A stretch of 64,000 nt of DNA from Bacillus sp. (in: firmicutes) (GCA_031180805.1 JAPSLL010000017.1:1-64000), one strand, 5' to 3'. Positions 16,216 through 24,927 are shown, counted from the stretch's first letter. Program-made: numbers and translations. Notes: generated from the letters alone by a model not told the origin.

Positions 16216-16578
16216 ATGAAGAATGTTAGCCAAGAAATAAAAGATTTGTCTATTAAATCCTTGGAGTCTACTTTTAATAAACTGTCAAATGCATATAAAA
16301 GTATGACAGAAACTGGTTCAAACACAACCCTTGTCCAAAAGAGACTAAACGCAGTGAAAATTGGTTTAGAAAGCCTAAAAGGTACGTGGAATGGGGAAGA
16401 GTTTAGATATGATGAAGAAATCATATTGACCTCTAAAGAAGTTTTACAAGGTATCATTCCATCTATTGAAAAACAGATAGCAAAGTCAAAAGAAGGCAGT
16501 TCTCAAAGAACATTAAATGATCGTCGCTTAACTGCACTTAAACTGGTAATTGAATCCTTCGAGAATCGTCTTATATAA
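16216..16578 (+). CDS. Hypothetical protein with an internal duplication
   Basis: A 120-residue, all-helical, charged cytoplasmic protein without signal or membrane segment. The two halves are related: QKRLNAVKIGLESL (about residues 41-54) matches DRRLTALKLVIESF (about 101-114), each preceded by a helix and a polar GS/T-rich turn. The ATG follows a GTGAGG-type site. I do not recognise the family. It is oriented away from the mevalonate leader and has a separate terminator 210 bases downstream. Confidence 0.6.
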   Translation: MKNVSQEIKDLSIKSLESTFNKLSNAYKSMTETGSNTTLVQKRLNAVKIGLESLKGTWNGEEFRYDEEIILTSKEVLQGIIPSIEKQIAKSKEGSSQRTLNDRRLTALKLVIESFENRLI

Positions 16579-16788
16579 GAAGGTTTATCAATTGTTCCAG
16601 AAACCAGAGTTAGGTGCGTTACTTGAACAATTGAAGGAAATGCTATTTATTATGGCTTCTTTTATTTTTAAGCAATTATCAATATTAAAATTTAACTGGA
16701 CCTAATATAAAGTTTTTCCTATTTTAGAGTTTGTAAAGTATTTCACATGAACTAATGAGTGCGTTAGTTTAATAAGAGTTATTTTCTT

Positions 16789-16818
16789 GAGCATGTTTTT
16801 TCAGAACATGCTTTTATA
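16789..16818 (+). terminator. Terminator-like hairpin
   Basis: Stem AGCATGTT (16790-16797) / AACATGCT (16805-16812) followed by TTTATATT. Probably ends transcription from the 120-residue protein gene. Confidence 0.65.
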
Positions 16819-17213
16819 TTGGAAAATGCTTAGAAATTAATGGTGAATTGACACCTTATTTTATAGTATGGAATATGTTTAGTCTTTATGAAACATATGG
16901 ACAAACTATTATCTGTTTAGAGTAAATGTGTCCCTTTCCAAACAATGAGAAAGTTTACCCGGAAAAATCATAAATCGTACAAATATTGTGCTATATGATG
17001 TAATGATTGGTATTGCAGCAATTCTATATAGTACACGTACGACAAAGAGTAGAATAGTTATCTACTATTATTAAAAGATCCTAATTAGGATTTTTTTAAA
17101 ATTTATACAAACGTGAATGGAGAGCCATTAGAAAAAATAATAAATAACTGTTTGACATGGAACGCGTTTCATCAATTAGACTTAAGCCAAATAATAGGAA
17201 GTGAGGAGAGTAT
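16819..17213. other. Intergenic region with little visible content
   Basis: AT-rich. It contains one short loopless palindrome AATCCTAATTAGGATT with a T run near 17080-17095 that may be a weak terminator. No frame with a good ribosome site is seen until 17214. Confidence 0.4.
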
Positions 17214-17333
17214 ATGATTTCAATAATAATACTTTGCTTTGTTATTTATTTGGCGTCATACTTCTGTTTAAAGGCATCAGGTCAATCAATGGACGTTAAG
17301 TCAATGAAGGACTTTGACGATTATTTTATATAA
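17214..17333 (+). CDS. Small membrane protein, 39 residues
   Basis: ATG 17214, seven bases after GTGAGGAG, opens a 39-codon frame: MISIIILCFVIYLASYFCLK is a single transmembrane helix, and the tail SMDVKSMKDFDDYFI is acidic. The helix-plus-acidic-tail plan and the strong ribosome site support a real small protein. Family unknown to me. Confidence 0.5.
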   Translation: MISIIILCFVIYLASYFCLKASGQSMDVKSMKDFDDYFI

Positions 17334-17517
17334 GCGTAAATGCTTCGTTTAGGTTTTTAGATGTTAGCATTGTTTTGCACTTCTCTCCTTTATGAAATGG
17401 TATGATGAACGGGGAAAAGCTTTTATCCTTCGGGTATGGTGCATATAGATTGAAACCTATCAGGCTTTACTGCAGGTTAAACGTGATAATATGACATGTT
17501 TGAAAAAAGGTGAGCAT

Positions 17518-18477
17518 ATGACAAATATTAAAGATTTAGCGAAGTTGGCTGGTGTTTCTGTGACGACCGTATCTCGTGTATTAAATGATCATCCATATGT
17601 AAGCAAGGAAAAAAGGGATGCGGTTTTAAAAGCGATCGAGGCAACGAATTATTATAAAAATATTAATGCTGTACATTTAAGTAAAGGGAAAACAAATATG
17701 ATGGGGGTTGTCGTTCCCTTTATCGATCATACGTATTTTGCTTTATTAATAAAGGGAATTGCCAAACAAGCACTGAAAAATAACTACAAATTAGTGCTGT
17801 TTCAAACGGAATACCAGAAGGAGCGGGAACTTGAAGCATTAGAAATGTTAAAGCTTAAGCAAATTGATTCGTTAATTTTTTGCTCGAGAGCCTGTGATTT
17901 TAACATTATTGAAGAGCATATGTCATTTGGAACTATAGTACTTTGTGAGCATATTGTGGGCAAACGAATTTCATCAAGCTATGTGAATCATTATAACGTT
18001 TTCTTTGAAGCATTGGATTATTTGTATCAAAAAGGTCATCGGGAAATTGGTTATTGCATTGCGAGACGGACGGGATCGAATAGTATTGAAAGGGAGCGGG
18101 CATATCGAGACTTTCTAAAGAAATATAAGCTCCCTTTTCGTGAAAACTATATTATCGATGGATGTCTATATTTTGAGGATAGCGAAGAGGTTATAAGGCA
18201 ATTAAAACAACTGACAGTACTTCCAACTGCTTTGCTAGTTACAAGTGATCAATTAGCAGCAGGGATTGTTACCTATTGTCAAGCTAATGGGATAGCGATT
18301 CCAGAGGAGCTTTCGATTATCGGCTTTGATAACCAGCCGATTGCGAAAATGATGAATATCACGACGATTGATATTCCGCTCTTTGAAATGGGTGAAAATC
18401 TTTTTCTGCAAGCAGTTGCCAAGGAGATTTCAAATAAGGAAATGTCCGTGAAACTCATTGAAAGAGGTACGGCTTAA
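17518..18477 (+). CDS. LacI-family transcriptional regulator
   Basis: A 319-residue repressor. Residues 2-21 form the HTH, NIKDLAKLAGVSVTTVSRVL, followed by the hinge. A periplasmic-binding-type sensor domain covers about 60-319, with MMGVVVPFIDHTYFALLIKG and SIIGFDNQPIA as landmarks. I chose ATG 17518, which follows AAAGGTGAGCAT, over a frame-open ATG nine codons upstream. The gene has no catabolic partner next to it, so its operator and sugar are unknown; the phosphatase gene downstream or the sugar importer at 25 kb are possible targets. Confidence 0.9.
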   Translation: MTNIKDLAKLAGVSVTTVSRVLNDHPYVSKEKRDAVLKAIEATNYYKNINAVHLSKGKTNMMGVVVPFIDHTYFALLIKGIAKQALKNNYKLVLFQTEYQKERELEALEMLKLKQIDSLIFCSRACDFNIIEEHMSFGTIVLCEHIVGKRISSSYVNHYNVFFEALDYLYQKGHREIGYCIARRTGSNSIERERAYRDFLKKYKLPFRENYIIDGCLYFEDSEEVIRQLKQLTVLPTALLVTSDQLAAGIVTYCQANGIAIPEELSIIGFDNQPIAKMMNITTIDIPLFEMGENLFLQAVAKEISNKEMSVKLIERGTA

Positions 18478-18568
18478 AGCTGTTTTCTGATAGAATATTT
18501 ATATAGAGAAATAATAGAATGAACACATTCTTTGTATGGGGACAAAACACTAACTAAAGAAAGTTGGA

Positions 18569-19354
18569 ATGAACATGACAAATCAGAGCGTGATCTTTTT
18601 TGATATTGATGGGACGTTATTGACTCATGAGAAGAACTTACCAGCATCGACAAAGGAAGCGATTTTCAAGCTAAAAGAGCTAGGTCATGAGGTAGCCATT
18701 GCGACAGGGCGAGCTCCGTTTATGTTTGAAGATATACGTGAGGAATTAGATATTCGCACATTTGTTAGCTATAACGGCCAATATGTCGTTTTAAATGGTG
18801 AGGTCATTTATGCAAATCGATTAAATATTCCAGCTCTTGAACGATTAACAGAAAAGGCATTATTAAATCGACATCCGGTTGTGTTTATGGACCATGAGGA
18901 TATGAAGGCGAATGTTCCAGAGCATGCTTATATTAGAGAAAGCATCGAAACCTTAAAAATTAACCATTTCCCAACACATGACCCTAATTATTATAAAGGC
19001 CGAGACCTCTATCAATCATTGCTTTTCTGTCCAGAAGGCGAAGAAACGCAATATGAGCAGGAATTTGCTGAATTTGATTTTATCAGATGGCATCCTGTAT
19101 CTGTTGATATTTTGCCAAAGGGTGGTTCAAAAGCTATCGGAATTGAAAAAATTGTGGAAAGATTAGGATTCCCGAAAGAAAGACAATACGCCTTTGGAGA
19201 TGGGCTAAATGATTTGGAAATGCTGTCTGCCATTGAAAATAGTGTTGCGATGGGGAATGCAGAGGATAAGGTAAAAAAAGCTGCCAAGCATGTAACGAAA
19301 TCTGTTGAAGACAATGGAATTCTCCATGGCCTTCAAATGGTTGGTCTTCTGTAA
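18569..19354 (+). CDS. Cof-type HAD-family phosphatase
   Basis: A 261-residue cytoplasmic hydrolase of the HAD superfamily, type IIB. Motif I is FFDIDGTLLTH near residue 10 (nucleophile and acid/base Asp), motif II is AIATGRAP, and motif III/IV is KAIGIEKI plus FGDGLNDLEMLSAI near the C-terminus. Such enzymes dephosphorylate sugar phosphates, flavin or nucleotide substrates; which one cannot be told from sequence. A second ATG two codons in is also possible. HisA follows after 36 bases and is probably in the same transcript. Confidence 0.9.
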   Translation: MNMTNQSVIFFDIDGTLLTHEKNLPASTKEAIFKLKELGHEVAIATGRAPFMFEDIREELDIRTFVSYNGQYVVLNGEVIYANRLNIPALERLTEKALLNRHPVVFMDHEDMKANVPEHAYIRESIETLKINHFPTHDPNYYKGRDLYQSLLFCPEGEETQYEQEFAEFDFIRWHPVSVDILPKGGSKAIGIEKIVERLGFPKERQYAFGDGLNDLEMLSAIENSVAMGNAEDKVKKAAKHVTKSVEDNGILHGLQMVGLL

Positions 19355-19390
19355 GTAGGAGAAAAAGAAACAGAGAGGTTCGTGAATTAG

Positions 19391-20149
19391 ATGAAGTTTA
19401 GACCATGTATCGATATCCATCAAGGTAAGGTGAAGCAAATTGTCGGGGATACACTTACTTTGGATAATCGTAAGGTTGTAGAAAATTTTGTATCAGAGCA
19501 TGATTCTGATTATTACGCAGCGATGTTTAAGGAAGACAATTTAACAGGTGGACATGTCATCATGCTCGGAGATGGGAATCATGATACAGCTATCCGTGCA
19601 TTAAAGGAATATCCAAACGGGCTGCAAATTGGTGGTGGGATCACAGCTGAAAATGCAGGTGAATATTTGGAAAATGGTGCTTCACATGTGATTGTTACCT
19701 CCTACATATTTAATAACGGGGAGCTCAATAAGGAGCGGTTAGAGGCGCTTGTGAAGGAAGTTGGCAAGGAACGCCTCGTTATCGATTTAAGCTGTAAAGA
19801 AAAGGATGGGAAATGGTTTGTCGTAACGAATAAATGGACGACATTTACCAATTTTGAAATCAATGCAGCGTCAATTAAGGAAATTGAAGGCTACTGTGAT
19901 GAATTGCTTATCCATGCTGTTGATGTTGAAGGAAAGCGGACGGGAATTCAAGAAACACTTGCTAAGCAATTAGCTAGCTGGGTCTCAATTCCGACAACCT
20001 ATGCAGGTGGCGTGCGATCAATCTCTGATTTAGACGCATTTCGTCAGTTAACAGATGGCAAGCTTGATATTACAATTGGCAGTGCATTAGATATATTTGG
20101 CGGGAATCTTCCTTACAAGCAAGTAGTTGAATATTGCCGTAAGCTTTAA
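19391..20149 (+). CDS. hisA: HisA, eukaryotic-type ProFAR isomerase (orphan)
   Basis: A 252-residue TIM-barrel isomerase of histidine biosynthesis (ProFAR to PRFAR). It resembles yeast HIS6 more than bacterial HisA: FRPCIDIHQGKVKQIVGDTL at the start, FVSEHDSDYYAAMF, LQIGGGIT, LVIDLSCKEKDGKWFV with NKWTTFT, LLIHAVDVEGKRTGI, TYAGGVRS and SALDIFGGNL at the end. Ordinary bacterial HisA has a different order of loops. There are no other his genes in the window. The gene sits behind the HAD phosphatase. Confidence 0.88.
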   Translation: MKFRPCIDIHQGKVKQIVGDTLTLDNRKVVENFVSEHDSDYYAAMFKEDNLTGGHVIMLGDGNHDTAIRALKEYPNGLQIGGGITAENAGEYLENGASHVIVTSYIFNNGELNKERLEALVKEVGKERLVIDLSCKEKDGKWFVVTNKWTTFTNFEINAASIKEIEGYCDELLIHAVDVEGKRTGIQETLAKQLASWVSIPTTYAGGVRSISDLDAFRQLTDGKLDITIGSALDIFGGNLPYKQVVEYCRKL

Positions 20150-20169
20150 TGAGAATTTTACATCATAGA

Positions 20170-20238
20170 GGGTGACTCAAAAGGGTATGACCCCTTCAAT
20201 TGTTTGAAGGGTTCTGAACCATTCTTTTTGAGCCATCC
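20170..20238 (+). repeat. Imperfect inverted repeat, terminator or MITE-like
   Basis: 69 bases. The left arm GGGTGACTCAAAAGGG is partly complementary to the right arm CTTTTTGAGCCATCC, and inside lies the hairpin CCCCTTCAA / TTTGAAGGG. It is located just after hisA, so it may end that transcript. The nested form and outward arms also fit a small mobile repeat. Confidence 0.55.
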
Positions 20239-20273
20239 TTATTTTTATTTATTTTCAAAGGGGGCTGTTAAAG

Positions 20274-20798
20274 GTGAATTTTCGCTTAGATGAGGCAATT
20301 GAAGTTTTGGGGCGTACGCCAGTATTATTAAAAAGCTTTTTGTTTGGATTATCAAATGGATGGCTGCAAGGCAATGAAGGTGAGGGAACGTGGAATGCTG
20401 CGGAAGTAGTTGACCACCTTATCGAAGCTGAAAAAACAAATTGGCTACCAAGATTACACTTTATTCTTAACGAGGGAACAACAAAGCCATTTCCTGCATT
20501 TGATCGGAACGCACATTTACTTCCAGCACCTGAGCAATCGATTGAAGAAAAGCTAGATGAGTTTGCGAGGATTCGTAATGAAAATGTGATGAAGCTAAAC
20601 GAGCTTATAACAAATGAAGAGCAGCTGGAGCTATCGGGCATCCATCCTGAGTTTGGCGAGGTAAAGATAAGAGAATTGATTTCAACGTGGGCAGTTCATG
20701 ATTTCACACATATTGCGCAAATCGTACGCGTCATGGCGAAAAGATACAGTACAGATGTTGGACCGTGGAAGGAATATTTAGGGATATTGAGGAAGTAG
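20274..20798 (+). CDS. DinB-family protein
   Basis: A 174-residue four-helix-bundle protein of the DinB/YfiT superfamily, often metal-dependent thiol transferases. Candidate metal ligands are the His in [10 protein letters not shown] (about 48) and the two His in [12 protein letters not shown] (about 142 and 146), the usual three-His arrangement. The start is GTG behind GGGGG. No partner gene; substrate unknown. Confidence 0.85.
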   Translation: MNFRLDEAIEVLGRTPVLLKSFLFGLSNGWLQGNEGEGTWNAAEVVDHLIEAEKTNWLPRLHFILNEGTTKPFPAFDRNAHLLPAPEQSIEEKLDEFARIRNENVMKLNELITNEEQLELSGIHPEFGEVKIRELISTWAVHDFTHIAQIVRVMAKRYSTDVGPWKEYLGILRK

Positions 20799-20833
20799 GT
20801 TTGGTTTTGTGTAGAAAACATAGACTCATTGTG

Positions 20834-20867
20834 GCGTTGATTCCTTAAGGAGTGAACGTTTTTTTAT
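20834..20867 (+). terminator. Terminator of the DinB gene
   Basis: Palindromic stem CGTTGATTCCTT / AAGGAGTGAACG with mismatches, followed by TTTTTTT. Confidence 0.6.
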
Positions 20868-20888
20868 TTAAAGAGGGGAGTTTATAGC

Positions 20889-20917
20889 TGTACAATTAGA
20901 AACAACTAGTGTATAGT
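20889..20917 (+). promoter_or_regulatory. Sigma-A promoter of the marR operon
   Basis: TGTACA (20889-20894), 17 bases, TATAGT (20912-20917). The -10 overlaps the adjacent operator. Confidence 0.65.
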
Positions 20918-20936
20918 TAGTAAGGGATACTAACTA
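20914..20936 (+). promoter_or_regulatory. MarR operator (perfect inverted repeat)
   Basis: TAGTTAGTA-aggga-TACTAACTA, nine-base arms without mismatch and a five-base spacer, overlapping the -10 box and 24 bases before the marR start. This is the size and place of a MarR autorepressor site. Confidence 0.75.
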
Positions 20937-20960
20937 ATTTCAATAAAAAAGGGGGCTTCT

Positions 20961-21377
20961 ATGGATCTGTTTACAATGATTTACAGGTTTAATAAATTGT
21001 ATGTTTTACGGCTTCAGGAAATTTGTTCGGCCTATGGAGTGACAGCTGTTCAATGGCTTGTTCTGCACCATGTCTACGATCATGAAGGATGTACGAGCAT
21101 CGATATTGTAAAGGAATGGTCAGTTGAAAAGCCAACAGTATCTTCTTTAGTACGTAAGCTGAATGAGCAGGGCTTATTGCAGTTTAAAAGTGGTCAAGAT
21201 AAACGGCAAAAGAATTTGTCTTTGACAGATGAAGGGAAAGCCCTTTGCGAAAAGATAACAAAGCAAGTGATCGAACTCCAATTATATGTCGCAGATCCGC
21301 TATCAGAGGATAAAGTGAAGCAATGGACTGAAGAGCTAAAACTATTGGAGGAACGTATGAAGGATTATGAAAGATAA
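20961..21377 (+). CDS. MarR-family regulator (YwoH-like)
   Basis: A 138-residue winged-helix repressor. The recognition helix region is SIDIVKEWSVEKPTVSSLVRKLNEQGLL (about 53-80), then the wing with SGQDKRQKNLSLTDEGKAL. It overlaps the following MFS gene by 11 bases. The pair resembles B. subtilis ywoH-ywoG, a MarR regulator with its transporter. The inverted repeat over its own promoter suggests autoregulation, relieved by a small molecule that the transporter may export. Confidence 0.9.
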   Translation: MDLFTMIYRFNKLYVLRLQEICSAYGVTAVQWLVLHHVYDHEGCTSIDIVKEWSVEKPTVSSLVRKLNEQGLLQFKSGQDKRQKNLSLTDEGKALCEKITKQVIELQLYVADPLSEDKVKQWTEELKLLEERMKDYER

Positions 21378-22545
21378 AATCTGGTCAAAAAATTTTATAG
21401 TGATTTCTTTAATAAATTTTCTATCAATTTTAATGTTTTACTTGTTAATTGTGACGATTGCAAGCTATGCGATTGAAACGTACAAAGTATCAACGAGTAT
21501 TGCTGGCTTAGTTTCAAGTATTTATGTAATCGGTGCGTTGATTGGGAGACTTTTAACTGGCCGATTAATCGGGAAACTGGGTCCATCTAAAATATTGCGA
21601 ATAGGTGTTATTTTATTTTTTATTAGCGCGTGTTTTTATTTTATTGAAGTTCATATCGGCTTTCTATTAGTGAATCGTTTTATTCAAGGCGTATTTGTTG
21701 GAATTATTGGAACAGCTGCTGGTACGATTGTCGCCCATATTCTCCCTGCTACCCGTAAAGGGGAAGGGATTGGCTATTATAGCTTAAGCGTAATTCTTGC
21801 AACAGCAATTGGGCCGTTTATTGGAATTTTCTTAATGAAGTTTGAAAATGGCAATGACTATATTTTTGGATTAAATGTCTTGCTTTCTCTTATCATGATC
21901 GGTGCTTTAGCTTTTATTCGTTTAGATAGAGAGCAATTTCATTCAAATCAGCAGGAACAAAAGGAAGAGTCGTTTCTTGCAAAGTTTATGGAGCCTAAAT
22001 CGATCCCGATTTCGTTTATTGCGTTATTAATGGGGTTTGCTTATTCAGGTGTCATGTCGTTTTTATCCTTTTATGCCAAAGAGGTCAACTTAGTTGAAGC
22101 AGCAAGTGTGTTTTTCATCGTTTATGCACTTGCAACGATTTTTACCCGGCCATTTTGTGGTCGATTGATGGATGCGAAGGGACCGAATTTAATCGTATAC
22201 CCTTGTTTAGTCATCTTTGCAGCTGGGATGTATTTATTTAGTCAGGCAAGCAGCGGCTGGATGTTATTACTTTCAGCAGCTTTGATCGGGCTTGGCTTTG
22301 GGAATTTTAATTCGATTGCCCAAACGATTGCTGTCAAGGTTACAGAGCCACATCGTTTTGGTTTTGCGACATCGACGTATTATATTTTTTATGATCTTGG
22401 ACTTGGCTTTGGACCGTACTTATTAGGGCTATTTATCCCATTTGCAGGATATCGTTCAATCTTTTTATGGATGGTTCCAATCATTATCATAAGTATTCCG
22501 CTTTATTCCGTTTTACATGGACGAAAAGCGAAATTATATATTTGA
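21367..22545 (+). CDS. MFS transporter (YwoG-like)
   Basis: A 392-residue major facilitator with 12 predicted helices. The loop 2-3 motif is GRLLTGRLIGKLGPSKILRIG (about 58-78), a form of the MFS motif A; the equivalent in the second half is RPFCGRLMDAKGPNL. It is expected to export a small compound. It is coupled to marR upstream, and an acyl-CoA dehydrogenase gene follows 13 bases after its stop. Confidence 0.9.
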   Translation: MKDKIWSKNFIVISLINFLSILMFYLLIVTIASYAIETYKVSTSIAGLVSSIYVIGALIGRLLTGRLIGKLGPSKILRIGVILFFISACFYFIEVHIGFLLVNRFIQGVFVGIIGTAAGTIVAHILPATRKGEGIGYYSLSVILATAIGPFIGIFLMKFENGNDYIFGLNVLLSLIMIGALAFIRLDREQFHSNQQEQKEESFLAKFMEPKSIPISFIALLMGFAYSGVMSFLSFYAKEVNLVEAASVFFIVYALATIFTRPFCGRLMDAKGPNLIVYPCLVIFAAGMYLFSQASSGWMLLLSAALIGLGFGNFNSIAQTIAVKVTEPHRFGFATSTYYIFYDLGLGFGPYLLGLFIPFAGYRSIFLWMVPIIIISIPLYSVLHGRKAKLYI

Positions 22546-22558
22546 GGAGGAAGAAATC

Positions 22559-23467
22559 ATGAATTTTAAACATATTACAATTGCCGGAAGCGGAGTATTA
22601 GGAAGCCAAATTGCCTTTCAAACAGCATTTAAAGGATTTAACGTAACGATTTATGATATTAATGATGCAGTGATCGAAAAGGCGAAAGAACGTATCGCAA
22701 ATTTAGAAGCTACATATGCTGATTATTTTAAAGAGGAGCAAGAAGCAGTTAAAACAGCGCAATCTCGGATTCAATATGCAACAAATTTAGCAGAAGCTGT
22801 TGCAGAAGCAGATCTTGTAATTGAAGCCATTCCTGAAAAAAAGGAAATAAAGGAAAGCTTTTATACAGAGCTTGGAAAGGTAGCGCCAGCTCATACGATT
22901 TTTGCATCAAATTCTTCTACATTGCTACCAAGTCAATTTGCTGAATTTACAGGTCGTCCTGAGAAATTTTTAGCTCTCCATTTTGCGAATCGCATTTGGA
23001 TGAATAATACAGGAGAAGTGATGGAGCATCCGGGAACAAATCAAGAGGTTGTAAAGGATGTATTACAATTTGCAGCTGCGATTGGAATGGTTCCACTTCA
23101 TATTAAAAAGGAACAACCAGGGTATATTGTAAATAGTTTATTAGTTCCATTACTTGATGCAGCACAGCTTTTATGGGGAAATGAGGTTGCTGATCCATAT
23201 ACAATCGATAAAACATGGATGATTGCAACAGGTGCTCCAATGGGTCCGTTCGCGATTATGGACGTCGTTGGGCTAGAAACAGTATACAATATCGTCAGCA
23301 CAAAGGCTGCGAAACATCCAAACCCTGAACAAAATGAATTCAAGCAAATTGCTGATCTCCTAAAAAATGAATATATTGATAAAGGGAAAATGGGGACGCA
23401 ATCAGGTGAGGGATTCTATCAATATCCTAACCCAGCTTATAATGAGAAGGAATTTTTACAGCCTTAA
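22559..23467 (+). CDS. 3-hydroxyacyl-CoA (3-hydroxybutyryl-CoA type) dehydrogenase
   Basis: 302 residues. The Rossmann motif GSGVLGSQIAF is at the start, followed by VTIYDIND, the FASNSSTLLPSQFA segment, the catalytic His in ALHFANRIW, and the C-terminal domain with MGPFAIMDVVGLETVYNI. It should oxidise or reduce 3-hydroxyacyl-CoA with NAD(H). The region ANRIWMNNTGEVM departs from the usual HFFNPVP, so the chain or substrate may differ. I chose ATG 22559, behind TTGAGGAGGAAGAAATC. Third gene of the marR operon, so its substrate may relate to the compound sensed by MarR. Confidence 0.85.
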   Translation: MNFKHITIAGSGVLGSQIAFQTAFKGFNVTIYDINDAVIEKAKERIANLEATYADYFKEEQEAVKTAQSRIQYATNLAEAVAEADLVIEAIPEKKEIKESFYTELGKVAPAHTIFASNSSTLLPSQFAEFTGRPEKFLALHFANRIWMNNTGEVMEHPGTNQEVVKDVLQFAAAIGMVPLHIKKEQPGYIVNSLLVPLLDAAQLLWGNEVADPYTIDKTWMIATGAPMGPFAIMDVVGLETVYNIVSTKAAKHPNPEQNEFKQIADLLKNEYIDKGKMGTQSGEGFYQYPNPAYNEKEFLQP

Positions 23468-23500
23468 GCTTTATGTAAGGAAACTAGTGAAGTCAATCGT

Positions 23501-23538
23501 GAGAGCCTTTCATTTATTTGGAAGGCTCTTTGTTTTGT
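23501..23538 (+). terminator. Terminator of the marR-MFS-dehydrogenase operon
   Basis: Stem GAGAGCCTTTC / GAAGGCTCTTTG with one mismatch and a T-rich tail. Confidence 0.8.
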
Positions 23539-23560
23539 TCCTTTAATACATTAACGTGTT

Positions 23561-23574
23561 GGGGGACTGTCCCC
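23561..23574. repeat. GGGGACTGTCCCC repeat, single arm
   Basis: GGGGGACTGTCCCC matches the arms of the two larger hairpins at 26822 and 27042. Here only one arm is present. Confidence 0.6.
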
Positions 23575-23669
23575 ATAAAAATATATTGACGGAACATCTA
23601 TTCCATAATAGAATAAAGGAAATTTTAACAAAATTTACCTTCGTGAAACTGTTTGTTTGCCTCTTAGAT

Positions 23670-23712
23670 TATTGCCTATTGTCTCAACGTGACAATAGGC
23701 ATTTATTTTCTT
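23670..23712 (+). terminator. Strong hairpin with T-rich tail
   Basis: Perfect stem GCCTATTGTC (23674-23683) / GACAATAGGC (23691-23700) followed by ATTTATTTTC. It lies between the dehydrogenase operon and the next gene, either a second terminator or a leader element. Confidence 0.6.
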
Positions 23713-23736
23713 AACTATTTGTAAGGGGGAAGGGTT

Positions 23737-24306
23737 ATGGGAAAGGTTTTTACGTCTATCCAAGCAAATCATGAGGAGTTTATTCGTAAGCAGCGGATTT
23801 TTTTCGTTGGGTCTGCACCGTTATTAGAGGAGGGGCATGTTAATATTTCGCCTAAAGGTCATGATGTTCTTAGGATTTTTTCGGCGAATGAGGTTGCTTA
23901 TTTAGATTTAACAGGGAGCGGCAATGAAACAAGTGCACATCTCATCGATAATGGGAGAATTACCTTTATGTTTCTTGCGTTTGAGGGACCACCATTGATT
24001 TTACGCTTATATGGAAAAGGGGAGGTTATCCTACCAGATACACCTAGGTGGGAGGAGCTTATCCCTCATTTCAATCTTCTTCCTGGGGCACGGCAAATTA
24101 TTTATGCAAAAATCGACACAGTCAAAACGTCCTGCGGATTTAGCGTCCCATTTTATACATACAATGGTGAACGTGACACGCTGCAGCAATGGGCTTTAAA
24201 TAAAAGCGACGAACAATTAGAAGAGTATCATAAAAAGAAAAATTCAATAAGCATGGATGGAATTGTCACACCTATTGGGGAACGGTTTGTGAACGAAAAA
24301 GGTTAA
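23737..24306 (+). CDS. Pyridoxamine 5'-phosphate oxidase-like flavin protein
   Basis: A 189-residue split-barrel protein that probably binds FMN. The start KVFTSIQANHEEFIRKQRIFFVGSA is typical of this subgroup (first 25 residues), followed by HVNISPKGHDVLRI, the strand EVAYLDLTGSGNETSAH and ARQIIYAKIDTVKTSCGFSVP. ATG follows AAGGGGGAAGGG. Substrate unknown; it probably reduces or binds a cofactor, not true PNP oxidase. Confidence 0.85.
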   Translation: MGKVFTSIQANHEEFIRKQRIFFVGSAPLLEEGHVNISPKGHDVLRIFSANEVAYLDLTGSGNETSAHLIDNGRITFMFLAFEGPPLILRLYGKGEVILPDTPRWEELIPHFNLLPGARQIIYAKIDTVKTSCGFSVPFYTYNGERDTLQQWALNKSDEQLEEYHKKKNSISMDGIVTPIGERFVNEKG

Positions 24307-24339
24307 AAACACTATATTAATAGATAAGGAAGTATACCT

Positions 24340-24744
24340 ATGAAACTACAATTACTTACTAGCATTCGAACGAATAATTTTACTGATGATGAAATGATGG
24401 AAAAAATCAAAACGGTGTGGGAGGATGCTTCTAGCAAACTAGAAAACAATGAAGAGTGTGTTTATGGAGTTTATTATGATTATGAAAATAATTATAAAGG
24501 AGATTACTCATTAAGTGTTGCCATTGAAAGGGAAGGCAATAATGGAGTAGCCTTCATTGAAATACCGAATAACAAGAAATATGAGGTCTTTAAAGTCGAT
24601 ATGAATGATGAACAAGGCATCTTTAAGGCATGGAGTACCATCTGGAAGCAAGAAGAGACGGGGGTATTAAAGAGAGATTACTCTTATGACTTTGAAAAGT
24701 ACTATCCTAATGGAGAAATTGAAATTTATATTGCAGTAAAGTGA
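24340..24744 (+). CDS. GyrI-like effector-binding domain protein
   Basis: A 134-residue protein made only of a GyrI/Cass2-like small-molecule-binding domain. Evidence is the starting strand LQLLTSIRTNNF, the middle IEIPNNKKYEVFKV and the end DFEKYYPNGEIEIYIAVK, which fits this fold (an acidic residue in the last strand). There is no DNA-binding domain. It may bind a cationic drug or metabolite. It follows the flavin protein gene after 33 bases and is probably cotranscribed. Confidence 0.7.
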   Translation: MKLQLLTSIRTNNFTDDEMMEKIKTVWEDASSKLENNEECVYGVYYDYENNYKGDYSLSVAIEREGNNGVAFIEIPNNKKYEVFKVDMNDEQGIFKAWSTIWKQEETGVLKRDYSYDFEKYYPNGEIEIYIAVK

Positions 24745-24790
24745 GGAAAAATTAGCTGCATTTAAAAAATGTTAAAAAAACAGAAAATAA

Positions 24791-24822
24791 TAAGACCAGC
24801 TCTTTTAGGGGTGGTTTTATTT
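24791..24822 (+). terminator. Terminator after the GyrI-like gene
   Basis: Stem AAGACCA / TGGTTTT with loop and tail TATTTG. Confidence 0.65.
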
Positions 24823-24927
24823 GTGTTTGACAAAGAAAAGTAAACAACTCTTAAACCTGATAAGTCACAAAAAGCTCCCACTAGTTGAAGTCCGTTTTCG
24901 TCATCCTGAAAAAAGGAGGTCAACATT

